In this document: piece by piece, positions 11,437 to 21,755 of the stretch
How the letters are laid out: the number at the start of each line of letters is the position of its first letter
Position numbering within the stretch: the stretch's first letter is position 1
Assembly (NCBI GenBank): GCA_022559985.1
Contig: JAFJTR010000056.1
Location: 62,001 to 126,000 of the forward strand
Origin: Parastagonospora avenae f. sp. tritici 18332-5
Taxonomy: Eukaryota; Ascomycota; Dothideomycetes; Pleosporales; Phaeosphaeriaceae
Length of the DNA stretch: 64,000 nt
Reading direction: 5' to 3'
Program-made: the position numbers and the translations under genes
Notes under the pieces: generated by a model
Seen by the model: the letters and a program-made list of their open reading frames with translations, nothing else
Databases searched by the model: none
Told to the model about the DNA's origin: nothing

Positions 11437-12172
11437 CTGGAAGACCAGAGATTTGAAAACATGGAGTAATAGGCTCATGGCGTTGGCCGAGAATGTAGTT
11501 TTAGAACTGTCAGTACATAGCAATCCTCATTATCACGTGAGCTGCTGATGCATAGGCCTGCAGGCCTGTGCGTGGCAGAACTGTATATGAACGCGTTCGT
11601 ACGATAGATAGAACATCATCAATCTGCAACAATATACACTCGTAACTTGATCGACCCCACCGTACAATATTGTACACCCACTTACTGCAACTATCGCGCT
11701 GCAGACGAGGTGCTACTAATAAGAACATCTTTTAAGTTTAAAACTCAAGGCCGCTGAGAAGAATATAGACGCATGGAACGACGGGTTTGTACTTTCACAA
11801 TTCGAACACAGGATTCGATCCTCTTACTCACCCAGTCTTGATCCGTCGAGTTGTTGTGCAATGCTGATGAAGTGCGAGAGCGTAGGAACGAAGCTTATGA
11901 GATAGGGGCACCAGGCGTGGGCAATATTCCTACCCGCCCTTTCCTAACAAGAAAAGGTGAAGAGGTAGTATGGGTGCATTCTAATATCTCTAGTAGAATT
12001 AAGTAGAGTATCTTAGAGCTACGCTTATATCTAGGCTTCCCTAAGCTGACAACAAATATGCATCTAAAGGCTAATCGCTTATACCGTGCAGGTGCGGAGC
12101 GGGCACAAATCTTGCCGCTGTCTGGTGGGGGCAGATCTTACATAGACTCTTTTTGCAAATATGCGTGAATAA
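11437..12172. other. Intergenic region
   Basis: About 740 bases without a supportable gene. A short TTCGATCC-like stretch near 11815 resembles part of a tRNA T-arm, but no cloverleaf forms around it. Confidence 0.35.
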
Positions 12173-12451
12173 TCAGATCTTGTGGCGTCCTCTGAGGAGC
12201 TCGTACAAGTCTTTGTCCATATACTTAACGCATACAACATCGATACATATGCTCGGAAACTCCGTGAGAGTGGCGTATATCTCACTCGATTCATCTTCAA
12301 AGCCAAATTGCACATCACACGTAAGTCCAACTACGTCTCCTTCTGCAAGAGAGCGTATTCTCGCAATTTCGGTCCTGATCATATTTCCAGAAGAGCGTAC
12401 AAGCCGTGACAGCTCGGGATTTTCACACTGGCCTTGAGTCAAGCACGACAT
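12173..12451 (-). CDS. Possible small protein of unknown function
   Basis: A 92-codon frame starts with ATG at 12451 and has no visible intron. Its composition is protein-like (for example EGDVVGLTCDVQFGFEDESS), but no motif is recognised. A TATA-like sequence on this strand lies about 80 bases upstream. The opposite strand is also open here, so strand choice is uncertain. It could equally be a fragment left beside the transposon relic. Confidence 0.22.
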   Translation of the reverse strand: MSCLTQGQCENPELSRLVRSSGNMIRTEIARIRSLAEGDVVGLTCDVQFGFEDESSEIYATLTEFPSICIDVVCVKYMDKDLYELLRGRHKI

Positions 12452-12510
12452 TTTGGCTTTGTTCTTGTAAGCCCAGGGTACCTTGTATGGTTACGTGGAC
12501 TAGCCACCAG

Positions 12511-12540
12511 CCAATCAGCCCACCACTCTATGTATATAAG
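12511..12540 (+). promoter_or_regulatory. CCAAT plus TATATAAG promoter-like pair with no gene following
   Basis: CCAATCA at 12511 and TATATAAG at 12533 sit at a typical spacing. They are followed by about 100 bases of C/T-rich sequence that looks like a fungal leader. No coding frame follows before the transposon begins at 12827. The pair could also serve a minus-strand gene at 12451. Confidence 0.3.
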
Positions 12541-12826
12541 CCTTCATCACAGACCTCTGGTCATCGGAACACAATACACCTTACATTACACTTCGTCTCC
12601 TGCTCCTAACTGCTTACAGTTCTCTCACATCGCTATCGAACTAACCTAGTACGTGTGCTCAGTTCGATAAATACATGCATCATAAACAGGTAGCGTGATA
12701 ATCTACGAACCGCCTACGTTTCGAGCAAGACTCAGCTCTCCACCTTTGAATTAATCAGGAATGCTCAAGCTAAATCCTAGCCAAAGCCAATAGCTTTTCA
12801 GTCGTAAGCTACCCAAAAGGGCTATA

Positions 12827-12869
12827 CCGTGGTGCCCGGCGTAACCACCGATCCGATCACCAAAATCAA
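12827..12869 (+). repeat. Left terminal inverted repeat of the pogo element
   Basis: Begins CCGTGGTGCCCGGCGTAACC directly after the TA and pairs with 14880-14922 in inverted orientation with one mismatch. Confidence 0.93.
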
Positions 12870-14786
12870 TGCAACACCCTACTTTCAACACGCGATATCT
12901 CCATCAATGTAAGCTCAATTGAGGCTGCGCTTGCAGCTATTAAAGCGCTAGAGCCTAGCGAAAAACTTGTCTATGCAAAAATTGCTAAAAAGTATGGTGT
13001 TGCAGTTTCAACGCTATCTCAACGTCACCGAGGCGTATCGGGCTCTAGAGCTACCAAGGCTCAAAACCAGCAAGCGCTCCACCCCCAGCAAGAGAAGGAG
13101 CTCCTACGCTATATCGAGCGCCTTACAAGGCAAGGCTTACCTCCTACATGGCCTGTGATACGACGCTTTGCTTCAGATATCGCGAAAAAGGAGCTTGGAA
13201 AAGGCTGGGTTGATCGATATATCAAGCGCTATGAGGTTGATCTTATCTCACGCTGGGCAACTGGAATCGATCGCTCGCACCACCAGGCTGACTCTCTGTC
13301 AAAATATAGCCTTTATTTCGAGCTTCTACGCAGCAAGCTCAGCCAATACGATATAGAGCCTTGCAATATGTACAACATGGAGAAGAAGGGCTGCATGCTA
13401 GGGGTACTTACTCGCTCAAAGCGGGTGTTCAGCAGGAGGCTATATGAGAAGGGGAAGAATAAGGCTCACATCCAGGATGGCAATCGGGAGTGGATAACGC
13501 TGCTGGCCTGTATATGCGCTGATGGATCAGCCCTCGAGCCTGCGCTGATATCTCAATCAGCCTCAGGCTCGATACAGGACACCTGGCTGCAGGCCATGAG
13601 GCCTGAGGACCGAGTATATATATCCCCCTCGCCTTCTGGATGAACGAACAACGACATAGGACTATCCTGGCTCAAACAAGTGTTTGATCGATCTACGAAG
13701 GAGAAGGCAGGGCGGAGCTATCGATTACTCATCCTTGATGGCTATGGATCTTATCTCACGATGGATTTTATCGAGTACTGCGATCGGAATCGAATCCTCC
13801 TTGCAGTATACCCCCCTCATTCAACTCATACCCTCCAGCCGCTTGACGTCGTTATCTTTAAGCCATCCTTATCAGCCTACTCAAACCAGGTAGCTGGGTT
13901 CATGGAGAGGTGCCAAGGGCTCACATCTATGAGCAAAAGAGACTTCTATCCCATGTTTATGGCTGCCTGGGAGGCCTCGTTCAAGATGGAGACTATACTC
14001 AAGGCCTTTGAGGCAACTGGCCTCTCACCTCTCAACCCAGAGGTGATACTCAAACGATTCAATCAGCCAGCTCAATCAGGCCAATCAAGTGATAGCGACC
14101 CCTCAGCCTTGAGCGCCTCTGACTGGCGGAAAACTGAGCACCTTCTGCGCCAGATAGTAGGTGATAGGAGTGATCCACGAGCTTAAAAGCTCAGCTGAGC
14201 CTTCCACTCTATCTCAGTTCAAAAAACGCTGATTGAACACGAGGCACAAGGCCTCATGCAGGCTCTTATCAATAAGAGGCAGCGCAGAAAGCGAGGCAAG
14301 GCTCTGCCTCTAGAGTCGGCTGAGGAGTATCACGGTGGGGCTGTATTCTGGTCCCCGAGGAAGGTGAAGGAGGCACGTGATCGCCAGCTCCAATAAGGGC
14401 TCGAGGAGGAGCAACTACAAAACCAGAGAGCTGAGGCAGCTCGCCTACGCCAGGAGAGGAGGCAGGAAAAGCTCCAGGCAGCCCAACAGAGGCGTGCAGC
14501 AAGAGTAGAAGCTCAAATAATAAGGCAGGAGAAGAAGGCTCGTGAGGCTGCTGATCGAGCCTCACGACAGGCAGCTCGCAAGGCTCAACTACGACTCCAG
14601 CAAGCTCAAAAAACTACCCAAAGAGGTAAGAGGAGACATCTTGAGATAGCTACTAAGGCAGGTTCAAAAAAGAGAGCAGTTGCGCAGCCTCAGGGTGGTG
14701 GTGAGGCCTCAGGTGCTGCAGCAGGCCCACCACCATCTCAATCACGACACGGCCGAGCTATCAAGCTCCCAGCAAAATATAGATAG
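12870..14786 (+). pseudogene. Pogo/Fot1 transposase pseudogene
   Basis: One reading frame (codons starting at multiples of three) runs through the element and codes about 640 residues. It begins with a psq-type helix-turn-helix (SSIEAALAAIKAL, KIAKKYGVAVSTLS), then a CENP-B-like domain, the DDE domain (LLILDGYGSYLT, YPPHSTHTLQPLDV), and a basic Arg/Gln/Ala-rich tail with EEYHGGAVFWSPRK. It is broken by TGA at 13641, TAA at 14184, TGA near 14196 and TAA near 14395. No in-frame ATG precedes the DDE domain. The first catalytic Asp, normally in a MDEKG block, is replaced (NMEKKG at about 13374). The stops are not mainly TpG to TpA changes, so they do not look like typical repeat-induced point mutation. 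Confidence 0.88.
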
Positions 14787-14879
14787 CTATAAATATCAAT
14801 CAAGGCCTATGGAACTTGAATCTAAAAATTATCGCGATAATAGCGATCGTATGTAGCCCAGTAGCTTTATATTGGCGTG

Positions 14880-14922
14880 TTGATTTTGGTGATCGAATCG
14901 GTGGTTACGCCGGGCACCACGG
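14880..14922 (-). repeat. Right terminal inverted repeat of the pogo element
   Basis: Inverted copy of 12827-12869 with one mismatch, ending GGGCACCACGG immediately before a TA. Confidence 0.93.
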
Positions 14923-15318
14923 TAGTACGTATGTACTTCGCACCCTCTGGTATGAACGCGTAGCTTCGTGCCCTGGTCGCGGGTCATTCAACAAAGCTAT
15001 GACACAGTCGAAATTACTGACGGGCAGGAATCGCAAAGCCCATACACCCGAATGAATGATGTTCGTTCCGAAAGCCGCCTCGCTCTTCGTATTGTTGGGG
15101 GCTGCACTGTTTCATGGTCGTAGCGTCCAGCTCCGAAATAAGGCCGTCAGTCGTTGTCGGGCCGGTAGCATGGTCGATCTTACAGGGACGTGACTAGTCT
15201 GAGCTGTATTTGACACGGCCGATATATAACAATGTTGAGACCTGAGTGCATTTCTAAGTAGAGAGCACTTCAGGCTCAACTTCAAAATTTTACTACACCC
15301 AAGCAGTACTTCTGCAAG
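14923..15318. other. Flank of transposon and promoter of the small secreted protein gene
   Basis: About 400 bases. The only feature seen is a TATA box at 15223-15229. No coding sequence is visible. Confidence 0.4.
15223..15229 (+). promoter_or_regulatory. TATA box of the small secreted protein gene
   Basis: TATATAA lies 90 bases upstream of the ATG at 15319, a common distance in filamentous fungi. Confidence 0.45.
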
Positions 15319-15813
15319 ATGGTGTCCTTCAGTCTACAAATTCTAGCCACAACAATCACTGCGTCAATGCTTGTGACCACCGGTGTAGCAGACTTCCACA
15401 TTCTAGGATGTGCTTATGGGGATGAATACGGATTTGTCAGTCTGACTCCGTGGTAATCACCCACGTTGCGGCAAACTTCTTACTGACACACACTCAAGGC
15501 CCACGCGCTCTCCTCTGATGCTTATAACTGCGATGGGCTTATAGACAAGAAAAAGTCCGGATCGATTTTCCACTGGGACGGCCGCGGCCAGGCACCTTCT
15601 CATTTCCAATTACTCAGCGACCGGATACTTTGCCGCAAAACATACGAATTCTACAAGAAGGGCGAAAAATACGATTTCTTCGAGGCGGGAGGTAGCGGCA
15701 AGGCATTAGGTGCATGCTATCCGAATTCAGGACCGGCAATCGATTGTAAATATAGGCTTTTGGGCGATCCTGTGTGTCAAGAAAAGTATGTGTGTTATGG
15801 AAACCTATGCTAG
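15319..15813 (+). CDS. Small cysteine-rich secreted protein, effector-like
   Basis: Two exons, 15319-15435 and 15499-15813, joined by a 63-nt intron (donor GTCAGT, branch CTGAC, acceptor CTCAAG) in phase 0, give 143 residues. Residues 1 to about 24 are a clear signal peptide ending ...MLVTTGVA before DFHILGC. The mature chain has eight cysteines, an even number that would allow four disulfides, spread as C-C-C-C-C-C-C-C with the last at the C terminus (VCYGNLC). It has no recognisable enzyme domain. Size, cysteine content, secretion signal and position next to a transposon are the usual profile of a candidate effector or apoplastic protein. The function is unknown. The second exon is open and phase-consistent, and no break is seen. 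Confidence 0.72.
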
Positions 15814-16321
15814 CAACAGCGAAAAGGTGGCATGTTGATATTGGACGGTAACCTTAGATCCGCCTATTGCCATAATCAGGATGGTTGTAGATTTTGACCA
15901 GTACATTACTTTTGACCTCAAATTTTCCCCTGACTTTGACATGCCCTAATGTTCCTTTCATGCCGTTTCGCTGCTACAATCTTTTTCGTAATTCCCTCGT
16001 AGACGGAGCGTGGTTCTGGTTGACACGAGTCCATCTCCCTTTAATAAAGAAGATTTTTAAAAGCTAGTGCAAGAGCTTTTTGTATGATACAGTAACCCAT
16101 CATTTATCGCACGATTGTACAATCCCGAAAACTGGACCAAGTCTATTACTAGTCTGTACAGCCCATGGCATCCGTAATATACCTTTTCTGTTGTAGATGG
16201 CATCGTCAGTCATGCTCAGACATAGAGCGACACATTCATGGCATCAGGCTATCTATGGCATCCGATACGACTAGCGGAGAGATGAGCAGACATGGTTCAT
16301 CACAATCATGTGGTGCATTGA
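15814..16321. other. Intergenic region
   Basis: About 510 bases holding the 3' flanks of two convergent genes. I see nothing else. Confidence 0.4.
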
Positions 16322-17182
16322 CTACAGGATAGAAAAGTGGGCTTCATGCCCGTCGCTTTCCAACTTCATCTCCAACCCGGCATTCGGCTCTCCAAATATC
16401 CAACCTTCTCTACGCATCTTTCCCACGTTGGGTGTCTGCTCATCGTCCACCGCACTACGCGAGCTCAGTTTGTTAACATTGTGTAGATCCACCCCGTCAC
16501 AAAGTCGATGTACCATCTCTTCCTTCTCGTCATCGGCGAGGTCTCGTGTGAGAGGTAGATCATCCGGAAAACTCCACCGCGCAACCTTCTTCTCATCCCC
16601 ATTCTCATCTTTGAGAGAACCAAATGTCCACCATTTGATGCTCAAATTCTCGGGCACGATTTTGTACGTGTCGCCAGACCGCAAGAAACGCTTCATCTTC
16701 TCATCGAGAGGGTCGTCTTTATTCCCAAGACGTTTGAGTAGCTTCGACAGTGGTAGTTCCCAGACGACCTCTGCATAGCCCTGTCCGATGGGAGGAATGG
16801 TAACGAATCTGAAGGCGGGATCTTCGTCACTGCGCTTCAATAGATTTGGATCGCCGGACATGCGCGTGATGGTGATCCACTTTCCGACAGGTCGCATGGG
16901 AAGGTCTGGAGCTGGACATTCGTCGTCTTGGACTGTAACTTTTGGCGATGTCATCGCACGGGTGAAAAAGGCGCCACCGGAAACAGGAGTGTCAACCTCT
17001 AGACACGAGTACTTCGTCAGGATGGTCACAGCGCGGTCGGGATACGGTGATCCGGTTTGCCGGATTTTGGCAATGAGCTTTAGAGGTTCATCTGGTGAGG
17101 GTTCGTTGACCAAGATTGTGTGTGGATGGCTGGTGCTGAGGCTGAGAGCAAGCTCAACTTTCTGGTCCTTGTCTGAAGCCAT
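16322..17182 (-). CDS. Conserved-type hypothetical protein, probable beta-sandwich
   Basis: A single-exon frame of 286 residues with ATG at 17182. It has no signal peptide, membrane segment or cysteine pattern. The N-terminal stretch (ELALSLSTSHPHTILVNEP, then alternating hydrophobic strands) resembles the short Ig-like or beta-sandwich domains seen in many uncharacterised proteins of filamentous ascomycetes. The remainder is charged and ends in LEMKLESDGHEAHFSIL. I cannot assign a function. Cytoplasmic location is inferred from the lack of targeting signals. Confidence 0.6.
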   Translation of the reverse strand: MASDKDQKVELALSLSTSHPHTILVNEPSPDEPLKLIAKIRQTGSPYPDRAVTILTKYSCLEVDTPVSGGAFFTRAMTSPKVTVQDDECPAPDLPMRPVGKWITITRMSGDPNLLKRSDEDPAFRFVTIPPIGQGYAEVVWELPLSKLLKRLGNKDDPLDEKMKRFLRSGDTYKIVPENLSIKWWTFGSLKDENGDEKKVARWSFPDDLPLTRDLADDEKEEMVHRLCDGVDLHNVNKLSSRSAVDDEQTPNVGKMRREGWIFGEPNAGLEMKLESDGHEAHFSIL

Positions 17183-18072
17183 GATGGATGAATTTGTATC
17201 GAGTACCGTAGGTGTCTGATAAGATGTCAGGAGTAATAAGTATACTCTTCAACCTGCAAGATCGAAGTTCAGTAGGAAGGGAGCTGATGCAGTAAGCAAA
17301 CTGGAGAGGGACTGAAGGTGTCGTCGATCGTGATCAGGCTGAGTAAGACTTTTCTTTTCTGTGTAGTGCTGTGCCTCCACGACTTTTCAAGGTAGCAGTA
17401 AAATTGTTTCAAGGCGTGTAGCAGTAACGAAAGTCTCAGAGTTGTTCATACAGATAGTACAAACATGTGACGTAATGGGCGCTTACTTTCAACCTTGCCA
17501 AGGCGATGGTTCTAGGCGACCAATCCCGTGGAAAGTTGGTGGTCAGCTTACTCTAGAAGTCAACTGGAAGGCCTAGGATATATTCGGACCCAAGAGATTG
17601 ATATTGGGACTACAAAGTACGCCACCTGGACGCCTGGAGGAAACGCTTGGTCGCATGATGCTGTGAGTCGCTAAGCTACTGCTCACCAGGAAACTTGCGA
17701 TACTGCGCCACAACAAAATCTTAGATGTGCATTCTCTAAGTATAGTCCCGCATTGACAGATACTACACCGAGCTACTGCGACGACTTATCGAATGGAGGA
17801 TCTGCCACATGTAAGGAGAGACAACGTCAGAGCTGATGGGTTTCGGCATTGCAGGCAAAGCATCAGGCAAGTCTGCCTCGAGTAGCCCCAAAGTATGGTG
17901 GAAAGTGCACTGTTTTGTAGTGAGCATGATGGTGGGCCTTACAAAGTGAAGGTGCATAAGAACGTATCTAGAACCACGATAGTAGCTTTTATCTACATCT
18001 TACCCATCGTCACTTCTTTGTAGTATATAAAGCCACAAGCAGTTCAAGTGGTTCCTGATACGTCTTCTTATA
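17183..18072. other. Divergent promoter region
   Basis: About 890 bases between a minus-strand and a plus-strand gene. It contains the TATA box of the metallopeptidase gene. No gene is visible. Confidence 0.4.
18024..18030 (+). promoter_or_regulatory. TATA box of the metallopeptidase gene
   Basis: TATATAA lies 49 bases upstream of the ATG at 18073. Confidence 0.45.
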
Positions 18073-19038
18073 ATGCACTTCACTAAAAGCTCCATCTGCC
18101 TCCTGGCAGGAGCTACAGCCGTCGCGGCAATTCCATTGGAAGCGTCGACCTTGCATCGCCTCGTTGCACGCGGAGCAAGATATGACACGAGCTGCGACCG
18201 GAAGATTCCCAACGGAGATGGCAAGACCTACAAGGACAAAGCGCAGAGTGCTTTCGGCGACGCCAACACCTTAGCACAGTACTCACAAACCGGAGAGGAT
18301 TCCAAGAAAAACGCTTTCACGGAAAGCACCGCATATTCTCATTACTTTGCCGATGGTGACAAGGACAAAGTGAAGGCCATGATGCAGGTCATCTACAACA
18401 GTCGCCTTCCTGATGACGAAAACCACGAGCAAGGTTACACTTTCGACATCAAATGCGGATCCGACCAGGACGACGACTGCGATGTCGACGTACTTGCAGC
18501 CACCAGCGCAAGGCCTGGCGAACCCAATGTAAGTTCCCATTCGCAATTCGGGCATATTCGATGCTGACAGTGGGAGATGGTACTTTGCGACCGCTTCTTC
18601 AATAAAAACACCAAGCAGACCAAGCAGGATTTGGGCACCAAGAAATTCGTAACGAAGCGCGGTGGATGGTGCCAGACGGGTGAAGACTTTCCCTTCTTCG
18701 AGGTCGCTGGCTTGACCTTGTTCCATGAGATGACGCACATGCACATGATAGGTCAAAGCGCAGGTCTTACTGCCCGTCCCGATCCAGATGGTTATGATTC
18801 AGCTGGTACCGTGGATGTGTACGTCAAGGGAGGAGATGACGACAGGAAGAAGTACAAGGACAAGGACCCCTGGCAGGCGGCTCGGGAATTGAAGCGTCTA
18901 TGGGACGTTTACGACGCCGACGACAAAGCGTACAAACCTACTACTCCGACGATCGAGAACGCAGAGAGCTATGCAGCTGCAGCGCTCGAGTTTTATTTCC
19001 TGGGTCAGTGTAAGTGGGATGTTATCTTGCCCAAATAG
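18073..19038 (+). CDS. Secreted zinc metallopeptidase, deuterolysin (M35)-like
   Basis: Exons 18073-18528 and 18571-19038 are joined by a 42-nt phase-0 intron (GTAAGT..CTGACAG), giving 307 residues. Residues 1 to about 19 form a signal peptide (SSICLLAGATAVAA). The zinc-binding motif HEMTH is at residues 204-208. Downstream, DSAGTVDVY resembles the GTxD block that supplies the third ligand in aspzincins, although the spacing to the following Tyr differs from classic deuterolysin. ENAESYAAAALEFYF near the C terminus is a block I associate with this fungal subfamily. Family members are extracellular neutral endopeptidases. A Lys/Asp-rich middle segment separates the N-terminal half from the catalytic half. 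Substrate preference cannot be read from the sequence. Confidence 0.78.
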
Positions 19039-19633
19039 ATCATATTGCAGAGGTGCAATCGGAGCTCGGTTCATAGGAGTACAAGGAGTTTGATTCCAAT
19101 AGCAATATCATGAAATGAGTCTCTTCATCGACCTTCTGTTCGCAATAACGATTGCTCTGGATCGTGCATGTAGGGTTCTGACTCTGTTGATAGTTCTGCA
19201 GGTCGTGTGATCAACGCATCAGAACACCCAGCTATTATGGAATTGCTTCGTTCACTCTAGTGCATCCGGTCTTTTACGGAACTTCGATTCAACATAGACG
19301 CTTGCGCCCTGTACGTGATAGTAGAATGAACGTTCGCCATGTCAGCGTTACGGGCATAGTGACGAACAACTCGCTTCCAGGCATGTCCAGGTAATAAGCT
19401 TATTAGCAATGCTTCAAGTCGCACGGTGGTTCGGTGGTGTTCAGGTTTGAGTTCTGTCAGTGGGGCTAAGTAAACCGACTATTCTCAACACGGCTAGCGC
19501 GGGCGGAAAAAGCGAGCTTCCGGCACACTTGGATTTCGACGCTGTGGTATTGCGAACTTCAACGACTTAGACAATCCCGCGACGACGCACCCGATTTCCC
19601 CTCACAAGTCTACCACCAACCTAATCAGTCGCA
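19039..19633. other. Promoter region of ribosomal protein L23
   Basis: About 600 bases containing no gene. C/T-rich tracts just before 19634 are typical of ribosomal protein gene leaders. Confidence 0.4.
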
Positions 19634-20299
19634 ATGGCATCCAAGCGTGGGTATGTTTGCTCGAAATCTGGAACAGCCAAATCGGCAGCACCAATGACGT
19701 CTTGCTAACATTCTCGCAGTCGAGGTTCTTCCTCCGGTAACAAGCTCAAGATGACTCTTGGTCTGCCTGTGTACGTTCCCCCCGAATGCGATCCAACCGC
19801 CGAACAATCGCGCGCCGCGACGTTTGCATGTGATATAGGGAGATAGCTAACGGAAGCACAGCGGAGCCGTCATGAACTGCTGCGACAACTCCGGCGCCCG
19901 TAACCTGTACATCATCTCCGTCAAGGGTATTGGTGCGCGTCTTAACCGTCTGCCTGCCGGTGGTGCGGGAGACATGGTCATGGCTACCGTCAAGAAGGGA
20001 AAGCCTGAGCTGAGGAAGAAGGTCATGCCCGCTGTCATTGTCCGCCAGAGCAAGCCATGGAGGCGGGCGGACGGTGTCTTCCTGTACTTCGAGGACAACG
20101 CTGGTGTGGTGAGTGGTGGCCTGGGAGTCTGACGGCATCGCTTTGCTGGCAGATTTGCTTGGAACAAGACTCGGCTAACCTCACGCAGATTGTCAACCCC
20201 AAGGGTGAAATGAAGGGATCCGCCATCACTGGCCCCGTCGCAAAGGAGGCCGCCGAGCTATGGCCGCGTATCGCCTCCAACTCCGGTGTCGTCATGTGA
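19634..20299 (+). CDS. RPL23: 60S ribosomal protein L23 (uL14)
   Basis: Four exons, 19634-19650, 19720-19770, 19862-20108 and 20189-20299, encode 141 residues. The product contains KMTLGLPVGAVMNCCDNSGA, the KGIGARLNRLPAGGAGDM block, and ends GPVAKEAAELWPRIASNSGV, all diagnostic of eukaryotic uL14. It is a structural component of the large subunit near the subunit interface, next to the factor-binding region. The 17-nt first exon with an early intron is typical of fungal ribosomal protein genes. Phases agree at all three junctions, and branch sites (CTAAC) are visible in introns 1, 2 and 3. No anomaly is seen. Confidence 0.97.
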
Positions 20300-20563
20300 G
20301 GTGTCTCTTTTCCTGCTCTTCGACTTTTATGGGTTCACGGGAACGGCGAAAATGCATTTACGGGGTGGAGGAAACGGAAGCAGACATTGCACACACTAGC
20401 AATGGCACGATCTTCACAACACCAGTCAAATGAACATTACGGACAGCCACTATTTTGTGCCACACTCGAGTGAACTGATTCGCAGAATGGGGACATGAGT
20501 TTGGCAGTATGAAATTGGCTTGAGCATACTTACAGAAAGGAAGTTTAGAACACTCTGCCACGA

Positions 20564-21755
20564 TTAGCACGACGTACGGTCGCATGCCACCAACTCTACA
20601 TCGCCAGTCTCGATTACCTCCAACTGCCTCGCCCACTTCATGTTTACCATGGGCTCGATGTTGGCCTCGCGCTTCCTCTCACCCGCTGCGAACTGCAGGT
20701 TCTCGTTGCCGACAACACCAGTCGTAACGACACCGTTACTGGGCGCCCCAATACCCTGCACGGCCCCGTTTCCACCCTGCATGACACTCGCATAGCTGGA
20801 ACTCATGACCTGCACACCGCTAACAAAATCCTGTCCATCGAATGCGCAATGTCCTCCAACCGGTGTGTTATCGACAGTCTGGAGTGCGTTGACCTGTGCT
20901 GCGCTCATTCCCGCCTGGGCAGCTGCTTGCTCATACGATATAACGGCTTGTGGGATGGAGCCTTGCAACAGTGTCAGTTCATTCTGTGTGCTCTGGAAGT
21001 GGATGCGTGTTTGCGACATGACGGTGGCTTGATCCACGAACGCGACCTGAGGAGGCATACCGCCACAGTTCAGCTCGACAGCACTGTTGGCGAAGTTCTG
21101 CATTTGCGCTGGGATAAAGAAGCCACTGAGCATCAGCGATCCGCCAGATACTCCAGTGAACACGACCTTGCTCATGTCCACCGCGACCCTAGCAGGTAGC
21201 TCGTTCTGGATGAAATCATTGACGGCTTGGGAATGCGCAACGCCGTCCGTTCTGTCGAGACCACTGCCGCCACCCCAGAATAGGTTCTTGTCGGGTGCAA
21301 GGAGCGCAACACCCATGGTATTGGCCTGTACGTTCTGGTTGGGCATGTCGAAGAAAGACTGTCCACCATCGCCGTGCAAGAGGACATTGGCGCCGAGAGT
21401 GCCGTTCGCCGAAGTTGCAGCGGCACCAGGGACCCCAGATGTCGTGAGAAATTGGTCTGCCGGCGCAGAGATCTTGAAACGAATCGGCAGGCCGCTACAG
21501 GAGTGTTAGTTTCGATCGTGCTTACGGTGCAGACATAGGTAAGAATGATGAGAAACAAACGTACTTGACCATCACTGTGTCATCCATGATTACACTTCCA
21601 TCTTGAGCCTGGCTCAGACCTTGCGGGACTTGAGCGGCTTTCTGCTGTGCTGTGGCGCGTTGCTGGCTGCCTCCGTTGCCGTTCCTATTGCGTTGAGGCA
21701 GAGCTGCAGAGAGAGATAGAAGAGAGAGAGCGAGGATGGAGGATGAAGCGTGCAT
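20564..21755 (-). CDS. Secreted alpha/beta-hydrolase (serine esterase type)
   Basis: Exon 1 is 21565-21755 and exon 2 is 20564-21494, read on the minus strand, with a 70-nt phase-2 intron, giving 373 residues. Residues 1 to about 19 are a signal peptide (ILALSLLSLSAALP). A Gln/Asn-rich linker follows, then a hydrolase core with LLHGDGGQSFF (oxyanion-loop-like HG) near residue 102 and a GVSGG nucleophile elbow with Ser180. Candidate His residues lie further on (VGGHCAFDG). The fold and the GxSxG motif are clear. The substrate is not, and I cannot match it to cutinases, feruloyl esterases or acetylxylan esterases with confidence. Its 3' end faces ribosomal protein L23 with 264 bases between them. 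Confidence 0.72.

Larger units (their letters stand above)
12827..14922 (+). mobile_element. Fot1/pogo-type DNA transposon, inactivated
   Basis: A 2,096-bp element is bounded by 43-bp terminal inverted repeats that differ at one position and flanked by TA on both sides (12825-12826 and 14923-14924), the target-site duplication of the Tc1/mariner/pogo superfamily. The single internal gene is a DDE_1-type transposase with an N-terminal psq/CENP-B-like helix-turn-helix. It has several stops and no start, so the copy cannot move by itself. The near-perfect ends suggest it is not ancient and might still be mobilised in trans by an intact relative. Confidence 0.9.

Noticed and set aside
11800..11835. 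TTCGATCC box resembling a tRNA B-box
   Set aside because: No A-box at the right distance and no cloverleaf.
13155..13643. Reading the two large transposase frames as separate genes or as exons around an intron at 13641-13680
   Set aside because: Both are in the same frame with only a TGA between them, and the flanking residues continue the conserved transposase alignment, so this is a nonsense mutation.
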